A DNA stretch of 64,000 bases, taken from the NCBI RefSeq assembly GCF_004000805.1, contig NZ_BILY01000003.1, positions 124,001 to 188,000 of the forward strand, given 5' to 3'. Below, piece after piece: positions 32,923-42,195 of this stretch. The position numbers were made by a program, and so were the translations under genes. The notes under the pieces were generated by a model, which was not told the origin of the DNA, ran no database searches, and saw only the letters and a list, made by a program, of their open reading frames with translations. Source of the stretch: Paenibacillus glycanilyticus NBRC 16618. Its GTDB lineage: Bacteria; Bacillota; Bacilli; Paenibacillales; Paenibacillaceae. Within the stretch, counting starts at the first letter, position 1. Every line of letters begins with the position of its first letter.

Positions 32923-33333
32923 CTAGCGCTTGTTCAAGAAACGGGACAACTGGCCTTGAATAAGCGAAGCCTGGCCAGGGCGTTTCTCCAGCAATTGCTG
33001 CTTGAGAAGGCGGTGCAGCTGCGCATCGGAAAGCTCCTTGCGCTTCACTTCGGATTGCTCGCTTACGATTGTTGCATCATCCGATTCTTTTGAAACCGGA
33101 TTCATGACTTGCTTAATGCCGGCGATATTAACGCCTTTTTCGATTAACGCCTTAATTTCCAGTAACCGTTCAACGTCATTAAAAGAGAACAGTCGCTGGT
33201 TGCCCGCCGTTCTGGCGGGAACAATCAATTCATGTTGCTCATAATAACGAATTTGACGCGCCGTTAGATCCGTCAGCTTCATTACGATACCGATCGGAAA
33301 TAAGGCCATGTTTCTACGAATATCGTCACCCAT
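32923..33333 (-). CDS. glnR: MerR-family nitrogen repressor GlnR
   Basis: A 136-residue protein with winged HTH FPIGIVMKLTDLTARQIRYYEQ and SFNDVERLLEIK, then the effector-sensing C-terminus ending GQLSRFLNKR, as in GlnR where this tail contacts feedback-inhibited GlnA. It represses glnRA under nitrogen excess. It is directly upstream of glnA, with the hairpin repeats between. Confidence 0.92.
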   Translation of the reverse strand: MGDDIRRNMALFPIGIVMKLTDLTARQIRYYEQHELIVPARTAGNQRLFSFNDVERLLEIKALIEKGVNIAGIKQVMNPVSKESDDATIVSEQSEVKRKELSDAQLHRLLKQQLLEKRPGQASLIQGQLSRFLNKR

Positions 33334-33369
33334 GTCGCATCAACCTTCCAGTCGCTCATTTATACACCT

Positions 33370-33398
33370 ATCATAACGCCCTACCAAAAACGTGTCAA
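33370..33398 (-). promoter_or_regulatory. glnR promoter
   Basis: On the minus strand TTGACA, a 17-base spacer and TATGAT, near consensus. It lies 37 bases before the glnR start and next to a GlnR box. Confidence 0.8.
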
Positions 33399-33402
33399 GT
33401 TG

Positions 33403-33419
33403 TGTTAGGTTTAATTACG
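33403..33419. promoter_or_regulatory. GlnR-box-like operator
   Basis: TGTTA-GGTTTAA-TTACG matches TGTNA-N7-TNACA except the last base. It lies just upstream of the -35 of glnR, as the upstream site does in Bacillus glnRA. It overlaps the last bases of the ynbB-like gene. Confidence 0.65.
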
Positions 33420-34703
33420 TTTAATTATGATAAGCCCGTTGTTAATGAGTCGACGTAACGCTGTGAGAACACCAAACTTCGCATGGGCAAACGTCAAACC
33501 GCCTTGCATATAAGCAATATAAGGCTCGCGGATAGGCGCGTCCGCAGACAATTCAAGGCTTCCGCCCTGAATAAACGTCCCTGCCGCCATAATGACGGGA
33601 TGTTCATATCCCGGCATGTCCCATGGCTCGGGCACAACATGCGAATCTACTGCCGCAGCCTTCTGAATACCCTGTACAAAAGCGATCAACTGCTCCGCAC
33701 CGCCAAAACGGACAGCCTGTATAAGGTCAGTACGCGGCTCAGACCAATGCGGTTTCGTTTCAAAGCCAAGCTGCTCGAACATTGCCGAAGCAAATACGCT
33801 TCCTTTAACAGCTTGTCCAACCAAGTGCGGCGCCAGGAACAAGCCCTGATAAATACCTCGCAGCGTGTCAAGCATCGCGCCAACTTCGCCTCCGATGCCA
33901 GGCGCCGTAAGACGGAAGGCAGCCTGCTCCACCGCAGCGGCAGTACCAACGATGTATCCCCCGGTCGAAGCAAGGCCGCCTCCCGGATTTTTGATAAGCG
34001 AGCCCGCCATGAGATCAACCCCAACCTGGGTTGGCTCCAGAAGCTCGGTAAATTCCCCGTAACAGTTATCTACAAATACAAGCACATCCGGCTTGATTTG
34101 CTTCACGCGCTGAACCATATCGCCAATCTCGGCAACGGTAAATGACGCCCTCCAGCTGTAGCCTCTCGATCGCTGAATGCCGATAACCTTCGTCCGCTCG
34201 TTAATGCCGGCTTCTATGCCGGCCCAATCCAGACTTCCGTCCTCGTGCAGAGCCACCTCGTTATAGCGGACGCCCCAATCCTGCAGAGAGCCCGTCCCGT
34301 CTCCGGGCTTGCCGATCACCTTGTGCAGCGTATCGTATGGCTTACCTGTAATGTAAAGGAGTTCATCCCCCGGCCGGAGCACGCCAAATAACGCGCACCC
34401 GATGGTGTGCGTACCCGATACGAAATGCGGACGCACAAGCGCCGCTTCCGCTCCAAATACATCCGCGTAGACCAGATCAAGCACCTCACGGCCCCGGTCA
34501 TTGTAGCCATACCCCGTTGAGCCGGTAAAATGAAAATCGCTAACCTGATGCCGCTGAAACGCCCGGATCACCTTCCATTGATTTTTTTCGGCGATACGGT
34601 CAATGGAACGAAGCTGGCCTGCAGCCAGCTCCTCCGCTTCGTCCGCTAATTTTTCAAGTTCATTCCATACGGATTCATTGTCTTCCTGCGCATTGTAACT
34701 CAT
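33411..34703 (-). CDS. ynbB: PLP-dependent methionine gamma-lyase family protein (YnbB)
   Basis: A 430-residue fold-type I PLP enzyme. The lysine in AGSLIKNPGGG probably binds PLP, and FVDNCYGEF holds the conserved Asp. The family was once named aluminium resistance protein; its substrate is uncertain. In Bacillus the same gene lies between hflX (ynbA) and glnR, exactly as here. The start at 34703 has GGGAGAG some distance upstream. Confidence 0.88.
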   Translation of the reverse strand: MSYNAQEDNESVWNELEKLADEAEELAAGQLRSIDRIAEKNQWKVIRAFQRHQVSDFHFTGSTGYGYNDRGREVLDLVYADVFGAEAALVRPHFVSGTHTIGCALFGVLRPGDELLYITGKPYDTLHKVIGKPGDGTGSLQDWGVRYNEVALHEDGSLDWAGIEAGINERTKVIGIQRSRGYSWRASFTVAEIGDMVQRVKQIKPDVLVFVDNCYGEFTELLEPTQVGVDLMAGSLIKNPGGGLASTGGYIVGTAAAVEQAAFRLTAPGIGGEVGAMLDTLRGIYQGLFLAPHLVGQAVKGSVFASAMFEQLGFETKPHWSEPRTDLIQAVRFGGAEQLIAFVQGIQKAAAVDSHVVPEPWDMPGYEHPVIMAAGTFIQGGSLELSADAPIREPYIAYMQGGLTFAHAKFGVLTALRRLINNGLIIIKRN

Positions 34704-34746
34704 TCTAAGCCTGTCTCTCCCTTAAGTTAACGTAAACCCTATTCTA

Positions 34747-36036
34747 TTATTCAATATACGGCTGAAGCTTATAACCGTTTTGTTCGTATGCCTGACGGCT
34801 TACCTGTACGGTCAGACGCAAGGATTCGCCATCCTCGCTCACTTCGTTGCCCACTACTTCCCCGCTGCGGTAAGCAAGTGCAATCAGGTCGCCGCGATCC
34901 GCCGGCAGAATAAACGCAACCGTGTCGCCGGTCAATTTATCCTGAATTTTATTCCGCACGAGCTCGAGGTCGTCTTTTTGATACGCGCTGATAACAAGCG
35001 TGTCCGTGCCCGGCGTCGGCAATTCCACGTGATTTTCTTCGCAAAGGTCTTTTTTATTGTAGATCGTTAAGCTAGGCGTTCCCGCCGCTCCTAAATCGCC
35101 AAGAATTTGTTCCACGACTCTCATCTGCTCCTCGCGCATTGGCGAGCTGCCGTCAACGACGTGGAGTACCAGATCAGCTTCCAGCACTTCCTCCAGCGTA
35201 GCGCGGAATGCCGCGACAAGGTCATGAGGAAGGTTCTGAATAAAACCAACCGTATCCGTTAGAACGACCTCTCTGCCGTTCGGCAACTCCAGCGTACGGG
35301 AAGTCGGGTCAAGCGTGGCGAACAGCTGGTTCTCCACATAAACGTCAGCGCTTGTCAGTTCACGGAGCAGCGTAGATTTTCCGGCATTCGTATAGCCTAC
35401 AAGCGCAACTTGAATAACGCCAGATTTCTTCCTTCTCTCCCGGTGCAGCTTCCGGTGGCGAACCACTTCGTCGAGCTGCGCCTTCAGATCGGAAATACGG
35501 CCTCTAATATGACGCCTGTCTGTCTCGAGCTTGGATTCGCCCGGACCTCTCGTTCCGATCCCGCCGCCAAGCCGCGACAAATTCTTGCCGTGGCCCGACA
35601 ACCGAGGAAGCAAATAGCTGAGCTGGGCAAGCTCAACCTGGATGATGCCTTCGCGAGTCTTCGCCCGCTGCGCGAAAATATCCAGAATAAGCTGCGTCCG
35701 GTCCACAATTTTCAGATCCAGCGTTTCCTCCAGATTCCGAACCTGCGCACCGGACAGCTCTTGGTCAAATATCGCCGTTGTCGCTCCCAACTCGTCGGCA
35801 ATCGCTCTTAATTCTTCAACCTTGCCCTTGCCGATAAACCATTTGGTATCGGGGGCTTCTTTATTTTGCACCATCGTAGTCAGCACTTCGGTTCCCGCCG
35901 TCTCGGCAAGCGCAACAAGCTCCTCAAGCGAATGCTCCGGATCGCTAATGCCACGCTTAATATTCGGGGTAACCAAGCTGACCAATACAGCGCGTTCCAG
36001 CATCGTAGCCGTCGTATTAAATGTTTTTTCTCGCAT
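34747..36036 (-). CDS. hflX: GTPase HflX
   Basis: A 429-residue protein. The N-terminal HflX domain (NKEAPDTKWFIGKGKVEEL, then FDQELSGAQVRNLE) and helical linker (GPGESKLETDRR) precede a G domain with G1 GYTNAGKST, G3 DTVGF and G4 NKKD. It splits stalled 70S ribosomes. It lies downstream of spoVK with a 22-base gap and before ynbB, as in Bacillus. Confidence 0.93.
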   Translation of the reverse strand: MREKTFNTTATMLERAVLVSLVTPNIKRGISDPEHSLEELVALAETAGTEVLTTMVQNKEAPDTKWFIGKGKVEELRAIADELGATTAIFDQELSGAQVRNLEETLDLKIVDRTQLILDIFAQRAKTREGIIQVELAQLSYLLPRLSGHGKNLSRLGGGIGTRGPGESKLETDRRHIRGRISDLKAQLDEVVRHRKLHRERRKKSGVIQVALVGYTNAGKSTLLRELTSADVYVENQLFATLDPTSRTLELPNGREVVLTDTVGFIQNLPHDLVAAFRATLEEVLEADLVLHVVDGSSPMREEQMRVVEQILGDLGAAGTPSLTIYNKKDLCEENHVELPTPGTDTLVISAYQKDDLELVRNKIQDKLTGDTVAFILPADRGDLIALAYRSGEVVGNEVSEDGESLRLTVQVSRQAYEQNGYKLQPYIE

Positions 36037-36058
36037 GTTTGCTCCTTCTAGAGTGGAG

Positions 36059-37039
36059 TTATTTGGTTTCCCATTTGAAGTCCTCCGGCTTAATGGCCAT
36101 CAGTTCTTGCTTGGGGGGAATGCTGTTGGAATATTGGTTCAGAAGCCTGACAGCCTGGTAACGGATCGATTTCTCAATAATATTCCGCACGTACCTGGCA
36201 TTGCTAAACGAAAATATGTCGCTCATCTTCTCTTGAATCAAATGCTGCCTTAACTTAAATATGGACTGCGGCATTAAATTATAATCGCGTTCCTTCGCCA
36301 TCAGCTCGGAAATTTGGATTAATTGGTCAATGGAATAGTCCGGAAAATCGATTTGGATCGGAAAACGCGAAGGCAGACCGGGATTGGTCAGCAGAAAATG
36401 ATCAATCTCCGCCGGATACCCCGCCAGAATCAGCACAAACTGATTGCGGTGATCCTCCATCGCCTTTACGAGCGTGTCAATGGCCTCCTTGCCGAAATCC
36501 TTCTCTCCGCCGCGCGCAAGGCTGTACGCTTCGTCCACGAATAGAACGCCGCCAATCGCCTTCCGTACCATATCCCGCGTCTTCTGAGCCGTATGCCCGA
36601 TATATTCGCCAACCAGATCAGCCCGCTCCACTTCGATCAGATGCCCCTTCGAGAGCACGCCCATCTTCTGGAACAGCTTCGCCACAATTCGGGCTATCGT
36701 TGTTTTGCCGGTTCCGGGATTCCCCTTAAAGATCATATGATAGACATGGGAACCGCCGGACAAGCCGGCCTCCGAACGCATACGGGTTATATATAAAAGC
36801 GCATAGACTTCGTAAATAAGGGCTTTTACATTGTCCATCCCCACCATCGGCTCAAGCTCTTTCTGAATATCGGCAAAATGGTCTCCCGGCGGAAGCGGCT
36901 TGACGGCTGGCAGAGGTTCATTATCCACGACAGGCGCAGAAGCCGTCATTTGGACCGGTTCCTGGCTTCTCAACACCACATTAATTTGACGGGACGGCCT
37001 TGCTCCGTTATTCGATCCCGACATGACATGTCCGCTCAT
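36059..37039 (-). CDS. spoVK: Stage V sporulation AAA ATPase SpoVK
   Basis: A 326-residue protein. A disordered N-terminus of about 50 residues precedes a CbbX/SpoVK-like AAA domain: Walker A GNPGTGKTT (about 115-123), Walker B GGVLFVDEAYSL, and the arginine finger in GLPSRFPIQIDFPDYS. Its role is in spore maturation; the target is unknown. A second start MSGSNNGARPS lies five codons inside and is possible. Confidence 0.9.
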   Translation of the reverse strand: MSGHVMSGSNNGARPSRQINVVLRSQEPVQMTASAPVVDNEPLPAVKPLPPGDHFADIQKELEPMVGMDNVKALIYEVYALLYITRMRSEAGLSGGSHVYHMIFKGNPGTGKTTIARIVAKLFQKMGVLSKGHLIEVERADLVGEYIGHTAQKTRDMVRKAIGGVLFVDEAYSLARGGEKDFGKEAIDTLVKAMEDHRNQFVLILAGYPAEIDHFLLTNPGLPSRFPIQIDFPDYSIDQLIQISELMAKERDYNLMPQSIFKLRQHLIQEKMSDIFSFSNARYVRNIIEKSIRYQAVRLLNQYSNSIPPKQELMAIKPEDFKWETK

Positions 37040-37158
37040 CTATTGCATCACCTATCCTTCGCACCGTCACTAGCGTTTGGCATGCCGGTAAGATAAGCCC
37101 GGCATATCCCGCTCTAACAAGTGTATTCTATCGGAATCGGTCATATTAACAGATTTTA

Positions 37159-37818
37159 TTACGGATAGTCAGGAGAACGGTAACCGAAATGCAGCAGGAC
37201 GGCATCCACCTTCCACTTGGCGTATGCCAGCACTTCGCGCGACTGGTTCTTGAACGGACTCAGCACTTCGGAGTGAAAGGCGGCGGCCTGCACGTTCTCG
37301 TAATCGAGATAACGGGCCATCTCCATCGCTCTTGGCGCATGATAGTCGTGAGTTACGATCAAAAGCTTATTCAAGCCGTGTTCCGCGGCGATTACTTTAC
37401 TGTTCAGCAGATTTTCGTATGTACTTCGCGCCGCGTTATCCAGGAGCATCTTGTCCTCCGGAATTCCCTTGGCAAGCAGATAGACCCGCATCCCCTGCGC
37501 TTCGGTCAGCTTGGATCCGTTGCGGTCAAGCCCTCCACTCAAGATAAGCATCTTCACCTTGCCGTCCTTGTACAGCTTGTCCGCAAAATCGAGACGTTCT
37601 TTCAATGCCGGACTTGGCTTGTCCGACCACAAAGAAGCGCCAAGCACGATAGCGGCATCGGCTTGTTCAACCGGCTTGGAATCGTCATAGCTGTTAATCA
37701 GCCATAACAGATACCCGCAGCACAATACCCCTAACAGACATAAACCTACAAAGAGACGAAACAGGAGCAGCCCGCGCCGTTTGCGTGACTTGCTCCCCGT
37801 CTGAACGATACTTTTCAT
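37159..37818 (-). CDS. YdcF/SanA-family membrane protein
   Basis: A 219-residue protein. One N-terminal membrane helix (LLFRLFVGLCLLGVLCCGYL, about 19-38) is followed by a DUF218 domain (ADAAIVLGASLWSDKPSPALKERL, then SGGLD...LTEAQGM and TYENLLNS). The domain probably faces outward and may act on envelope metabolites. The start overlaps the DUF402 stop by 4 bases. Confidence 0.85.
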   Translation of the reverse strand: MKSIVQTGSKSRKRRGLLLFRLFVGLCLLGVLCCGYLLWLINSYDDSKPVEQADAAIVLGASLWSDKPSPALKERLDFADKLYKDGKVKMLILSGGLDRNGSKLTEAQGMRVYLLAKGIPEDKMLLDNAARSTYENLLNSKVIAAEHGLNKLLIVTHDYHAPRAMEMARYLDYENVQAAAFHSEVLSPFKNQSREVLAYAKWKVDAVLLHFGYRSPDYP

Positions 37819-38366
37819 GATTCTCTTAGCTCTCTCTCCGTCAAGCTTTTGCGATGCTTCAAGCTGAGCGTGAAATACCGGAACCTGCCGTTCCGGATAC
37901 TGGAAAGCAATCTTCCTGCTGTTTTGCGGGCGAGCGCCGCTTCTTTCCCCGTTACCTCTCCGTCACGGAGAGCTTCCTCCAGCTCATCCTCATCGAGAAG
38001 AAAAACTTCCCCGCTTGGCAGTACAACCACGTCCAGATAAAGGTCGTCAAACCAAGGCACATGCTGATCCGTCAGCCCTTGCGTTTTGCAAATATCAATG
38101 TACCATTGCACCACACGGCCTTTATCGTCAAACATCGTTGTTACGACAAAATGCTCGCCGCGCGGAAAATGCTGCATCCATAAATACCCGCGGTCTGCCA
38201 GACACAATCGCCGCCCATTGTATTCCTTCCATAGCGGCTCACGCAACTCATGAATCCGGTAGAACGTGACAAGACCTTTGAATTCATCATTGTCGAGCGC
38301 CAGACAATTGTAGCTTTTGCGTATAATGCGACGCCAGTTTGCCCGGTCCGAAAATTTTCGTTTCAT
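37815..38366 (-). CDS. DUF402 protein, probable nucleoside phosphatase
   Basis: A 183-residue protein with the DUF402 beta-barrel: FPRGEHFVVTTMFDDKG, WYIDICKTQG and DDLYLDVVVLPSGE, with acidic metal ligands (DDLYLDVV). Relatives such as Ntdp of Staphylococcus hydrolyse nucleoside tri- and diphosphates. It heads a two-gene unit with the YdcF-like gene. Confidence 0.82.
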   Translation of the reverse strand: MKRKFSDRANWRRIIRKSYNCLALDNDEFKGLVTFYRIHELREPLWKEYNGRRLCLADRGYLWMQHFPRGEHFVVTTMFDDKGRVVQWYIDICKTQGLTDQHVPWFDDLYLDVVVLPSGEVFLLDEDELEEALRDGEVTGKEAALARKTAGRLLSSIRNGRFRYFTLSLKHRKSLTERELRES

Positions 38367-38520
38367 ACGGAACGTACCTTTCCGTTGAGATAAGCCTGTA
38401 ATACTTGGCTTTCGATGATGATGGATAGCGTTGTAAAAAGCTTACCATAACTTAACGCTCATCTCCACTACGCATGAAAAATAAACCAAGCTTTTCACGG
38501 GATTTATGTGCCGCCGGGCA

Positions 38521-38566
38521 AAAAAACAAAAAACGGGACAAAGCGGACGAACCGCTGCATCCCGTT
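38521..38566 (-). terminator. Terminator of the cyclophilin gene
   Basis: AACGGGA with TCCCGTT and an inner AGCGG with CCGCT form a two-part stem, followed on the minus strand by TTTTTGTTTTTTT. It lies about 16 bases after the gene's stop. The 38367-38582 gap otherwise holds only the DUF402 leader. Confidence 0.85.
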
Positions 38567-38582
38567 GATACTAGCCTAACCC

Positions 38583-39197
38583 TTACGTTTCCACGATCGT
38601 AACCGATTCGATAGTGACCTTATCTTTAGGTACATGCTTGTCGTTCACCGGCGTCTTTGCAATTTCCAGAACCGTATCCATACCGCTGTCCACCTTGCCG
38701 AAGATGGAATACGTAGGCGTCTGGTTCAAATTCAAAGAGTCGGGACCGGTACAGATAAAAAACTGGCTGCCTCCCGAATTCGGCTTCCCGCTGTTCATCA
38801 TGGCCATGACGCCAGGCTCGAATTTCAGGCTCGTATCAAATTCATCCGGTATCGAGTAACCGGGATTGCCTGTTCCATCGCCCTTCGGGTCCCCGCCTTG
38901 AATCATAAACGTTTCGATAATGCTGTTGAACGTAAGGCCGTCGTAATAACCGTTACGCGCGAGAAAAACAAAATTGTTGACCGTTACCGGCGATTCCTCC
39001 GCGTAAAGCTTTACGGTGAAATCGCCTTTGCTTGTCGCAAATTTCGCGGTGTACTGCTTGTTTAAGTTGATCGACATCTCCGGCATCTTATCCCATTTCA
39101 GTCCGGGCGAGCCGCCGGATGAGCCGCAGCTGGTTAACAATACGGCTACTGCTGCGATTATAATGATGCTCCAGCTAAATTTCCCCAGCTTGCCCAT
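38583..39197 (-). CDS. Cyclophilin-type peptidyl-prolyl isomerase lipoprotein
   Basis: A 204-residue protein. The signal with lipobox LTSC (Cys at about 24) anchors it outside the membrane. The cyclophilin domain shows NNFVFLARNGYYDG, FMIQGGDPKGDGTG and NSGGSQFFIC, the active-site segments. It may fold secreted proteins. It follows the PBP gene by 17 bases, so the two may be coexpressed. Confidence 0.92.
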   Translation of the reverse strand: MGKLGKFSWSIIIIAAVAVLLTSCGSSGGSPGLKWDKMPEMSINLNKQYTAKFATSKGDFTVKLYAEESPVTVNNFVFLARNGYYDGLTFNSIIETFMIQGGDPKGDGTGNPGYSIPDEFDTSLKFEPGVMAMMNSGKPNSGGSQFFICTGPDSLNLNQTPTYSIFGKVDSGMDTVLEIAKTPVNDKHVPKDKVTIESVTIVET

Positions 39198-39214
39198 ACC
39201 CTAAGTCCAGCTCC

Positions 39215-41797
39215 TTACGCTTTGCCGCCTGCACTTCCGGCTTCGTTTTTGTCAGTGGTTCCCTTGCCCGTTACCGCTCCGTTCCCGGTGCCCGGATCGG
39301 TCGATTCGACCGGTCCCCCCGCACCTTGGTCAGGTCCCACAGTTCCGTTGCCATTTCCGTTGCCTGATCCGTTCCCGTTATTTCCGGGACCCGGCGACAC
39401 CGTGCCTCCGTTGCCAGGGGACTCCGATTCAACCGGCTGATTCGGATCCGTGGATGGCGGTGGCGATACTTCTCCTCCGTTATTGCCATTGCCCGGAAGC
39501 TCGCCGTCAGACGGCTGATCCGGCTCCATAGGCTGCTCCGGTATATCCACTTCGGTCTTCGGCACGTCAATCGTAATCGTCTCCGAAGGCTTGCTTTCCT
39601 TATCTTCTTCCGAGTTATAGGCAACGACGTAGTATTGATACTTCATGCCCGGGAAGACGGTCATATCGTCTACCGTCGGATTAGCTACGTCTACAAATAC
39701 GGAGAATTCCGATTGCTCCGAGTCTTTGCGGTATACGCGGTAAGTGACGCCTTTGCTGTTCTCCGGCGCAGTCCAGGACAATTGAACCTTCGCCTGGTCT
39801 TCCAGGAACACCGCATTGAAATTCGTCACCGGCGCTTGTTCCTTCACTTCCTGCTTGATGCCTTCAGGCTGCTTGAACGAAGATTTCGGTACGTTCTTCA
39901 TCGCCTGCTTCATTACTTTACCGAACATTGCCGCAGCCTGCGAGCTGCTCTTCTTGATGACATGCTGCTTGTCGGTTTTATCATAGCCCATCCAGACGGC
40001 AGCAGTCCATTCCGGCGTGTAGCCCACGAACCAGGCATCCCTGTTCGCGCTGGAATTAAAGTTAGGAATCCCGTGCTGGGACGTTCCCGTCTTGCCGGCT
40101 ACCGGACGGTCGATTCGCGCTCCCGTACCCGTACCGCCGCTTTCAAGAACGGTTTGCATCATCTGCGTCATATACCACGCGGTCTCCGGCTTCATCAGTT
40201 GCTTCGACGCCGGTGCGTGATACGTATAAACCTTCTTGTTTGCTGCAGTTTCAATCTTCGTAATCGTATGAGGATCAACCGATTTGCCGCCGTTTGCGAA
40301 TACGCTGTAGGCTTCCGCCATTTGCAACGGCGTTACCCCTTGCGTCAGGCCTCCAAGAGCTATTGCAAGGTTGCGGTCTTCCGGAGCCAGTTCGATTCCA
40401 AGCTTCTTGGCAAAGGCAATACCATTGCTGATGCCCACCTGATTAAGCGTCCATACGGCAGCCAGGTTGCGGGATTCCTTGATTGCTTCTTGCATAGTCA
40501 CCGGACCGGCTCCATGAGGATCCCTTGGGCAATAATTGCCGAAGCATTTTTGCGAATCCTGATTCAGAACCGTCCAAGGATAATAATCCCCGGTTTCGAG
40601 AGCCGGACCGTATGAAACGATTGGCTTAAACGATGAACCAGGCTGACGTTTCACTTCGACGCGGTTAAGTCCTTTACGGACGTAATCACGGCCTCCGGCC
40701 ATCGCCTGAATGGTTCCGTCGCGGTGGTCCATAATAATCATGGCGCCTTGCGCCTTCTGATCGTCCGGACTCTTCTCGAAGTTGCCGTCGTCCGCGAATT
40801 CTTTCTCTACCGCTTGCTGAGCTGTCGTGTTAAGGGACGTGTAAATGCGGTAGCCGCCAATGCGAAGCTCATCCTCCGTCATACCCGGCATTACTTTGAT
40901 TGCCTCTTCTATCGCATAATCCACATAAGCTTTATAGGGATCGCTTTTCTTTTGATCGATATTGGCCGGCGGCTCATAAACAACCGCTTTCGCTTCTTCC
41001 ATTTCCTGCTGCGTAATCAGTTTTTGATCATACATCAGCTTTAAAACGACAGCGCGCCGCGTCATCGATGATTCGGGATCATTAATCGGATTATAACGGT
41101 TTGGAGCTTTAGGCATTCCCGCAAGCGTTGCAATCTGCCATAGTTTCAAATCTTTAAGATCCGTATCGAAATAATAATCCGCTGCGCCTTTAATGCCGTA
41201 TATCCCTTTACCGAAAGTAATCCGGTTCAGGTACATCGTCAAAATTTCCTGCTTGGAATATTTATTCTCAAGCGCTACCGCAATGGAAGCCTCCGTCGCT
41301 TTGCGGAAGAAGGTTTTGTCCGCGGTCAGGAATATATTTTTCGCCAGCTGCTGCGTGATGGTGCTTGCGCCTTCCACTTTGCTTCTGGCGATAACGTCCT
41401 TCACGACGGCGCGTCCGATGGAGAAAAAGTCAATCCCGGAATGCTCGTAGAACCGCTGATCCTCCGTTGCCACAAAAGCATCGAGGAGCAGCTTCGGCAT
41501 TTCGTCATACTCGGCAATTTCCCTGTTCGCGCTAGAGTCGTACAGCTTTGTAACCTCTTTGCCGTTTGCATCATATATAATCGACGCTTCGCCGAGTTCA
41601 AGCTTATCCGCATTTTCCGTCAAGATCCGTTCGCCGTTCAAGGTAATAAACAAATAACCGATGATTCCGCAGACGATGGCAAACACGATGGTGAAGAAAA
41701 ACGCGAAAAACCATTTACGGGGCGTCATTCTTTTCTTTTTCTTGACGGACCCGCGCTTCGTCTCCTTTGGTTTGCTTCGTCTTGGTTGTTCAGCCAT
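39215..41797 (-). CDS. Class A penicillin-binding protein (PBP1A type)
   Basis: An 860-residue bifunctional enzyme. A basic N-terminus and membrane helix (about 28-52) precede the glycosyltransferase (EDQRFYEHSGID; STITQQLAKN). The transpeptidase has serine motif PGSSFKPI, SRN and KTGTSQ. A fibronectin-like domain follows (about 660-750), then a tail of Gly, Asn, Pro and Ser (about 760-860) typical of Firmicute PBP1. It polymerises and crosslinks peptidoglycan. A hairpin terminator for hfq lies just upstream. Confidence 0.92.
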   Translation of the reverse strand: MAEQPRRSKPKETKRGSVKKKKRMTPRKWFFAFFFTIVFAIVCGIIGYLFITLNGERILTENADKLELGEASIIYDANGKEVTKLYDSSANREIAEYDEMPKLLLDAFVATEDQRFYEHSGIDFFSIGRAVVKDVIARSKVEGASTITQQLAKNIFLTADKTFFRKATEASIAVALENKYSKQEILTMYLNRITFGKGIYGIKGAADYYFDTDLKDLKLWQIATLAGMPKAPNRYNPINDPESSMTRRAVVLKLMYDQKLITQQEMEEAKAVVYEPPANIDQKKSDPYKAYVDYAIEEAIKVMPGMTEDELRIGGYRIYTSLNTTAQQAVEKEFADDGNFEKSPDDQKAQGAMIIMDHRDGTIQAMAGGRDYVRKGLNRVEVKRQPGSSFKPIVSYGPALETGDYYPWTVLNQDSQKCFGNYCPRDPHGAGPVTMQEAIKESRNLAAVWTLNQVGISNGIAFAKKLGIELAPEDRNLAIALGGLTQGVTPLQMAEAYSVFANGGKSVDPHTITKIETAANKKVYTYHAPASKQLMKPETAWYMTQMMQTVLESGGTGTGARIDRPVAGKTGTSQHGIPNFNSSANRDAWFVGYTPEWTAAVWMGYDKTDKQHVIKKSSSQAAAMFGKVMKQAMKNVPKSSFKQPEGIKQEVKEQAPVTNFNAVFLEDQAKVQLSWTAPENSKGVTYRVYRKDSEQSEFSVFVDVANPTVDDMTVFPGMKYQYYVVAYNSEEDKESKPSETITIDVPKTEVDIPEQPMEPDQPSDGELPGNGNNGGEVSPPPSTDPNQPVESESPGNGGTVSPGPGNNGNGSGNGNGNGTVGPDQGAGGPVESTDPGTGNGAVTGKGTTDKNEAGSAGGKA

Positions 41798-41853
41798 TAG
41801 GTTCCCTCCAGTAGTTCCAAAATCTGTTTTCTCTACCCTTCAATATACCCCGG

Positions 41854-41890
41854 AATGAAAAGAACAACCCTGCTGGAGCGGGTTGTTCTT
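41854..41890 (-). terminator. Terminator of the mutSL-miaA-hfq unit
   Basis: AAGAACAACCC (41860-41870) and GGGTTGTTCTT (41880-41890) pair perfectly over 11 bases. TTTTCATT follows on the minus strand. It lies about 60 bases after hfq. Confidence 0.85.
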
Positions 41891-41952
41891 GCCTTCCGCT
41901 ATCAAGTTAAACGTTACCTGCAAGTAGAAGGTTTCACAAATAACGTTACGTT

Positions 41953-42195
41953 CTATGCTTCCGAAGCACTGTTGTCTTGCATTAATGATACGTTACGCTG
42001 AGGAGTAAACGTCGAAATCGCGTGCTTGTACACCATTTGCTGACGGCCTTCGCTGTCAATGATGATCGTAAAGTTATCGAACGCTTTAATAACGCCTCTG
42101 ATCTGAAAGCCGTTCATTAAGAAAACCGTAACCGGAATGTTGTCTTTACGCAGTTGGTTCAAGAAAGTATCTTGAATATTGATCGATTTGTTCAT
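41953..42195 (-). CDS. hfq: RNA chaperone Hfq
   Basis: An 80-residue protein with Sm1 ([21 protein letters not shown]) and Sm2 ([12 protein letters not shown]) motifs. It forms a hexameric ring that binds RNA. The ATG overlaps the miaA stop by 4 bases, the conserved miaA-hfq order. Confidence 0.95.
   Translation of the reverse strand: MNKSINIQDTFLNQLRKDNIPVTVFLMNGFQIRGVIKAFDNFTIIIDSEGRQQMVYKHAISTFTPQRNVSLMQDNSASEA

Noticed and set aside
39635-40615. Long plus-strand frame of 326 codons inside the PBP gene
   Set aside because: It is antisense to a clear penicillin-binding protein, with basic, Arg-rich translation typical of a shadow frame.
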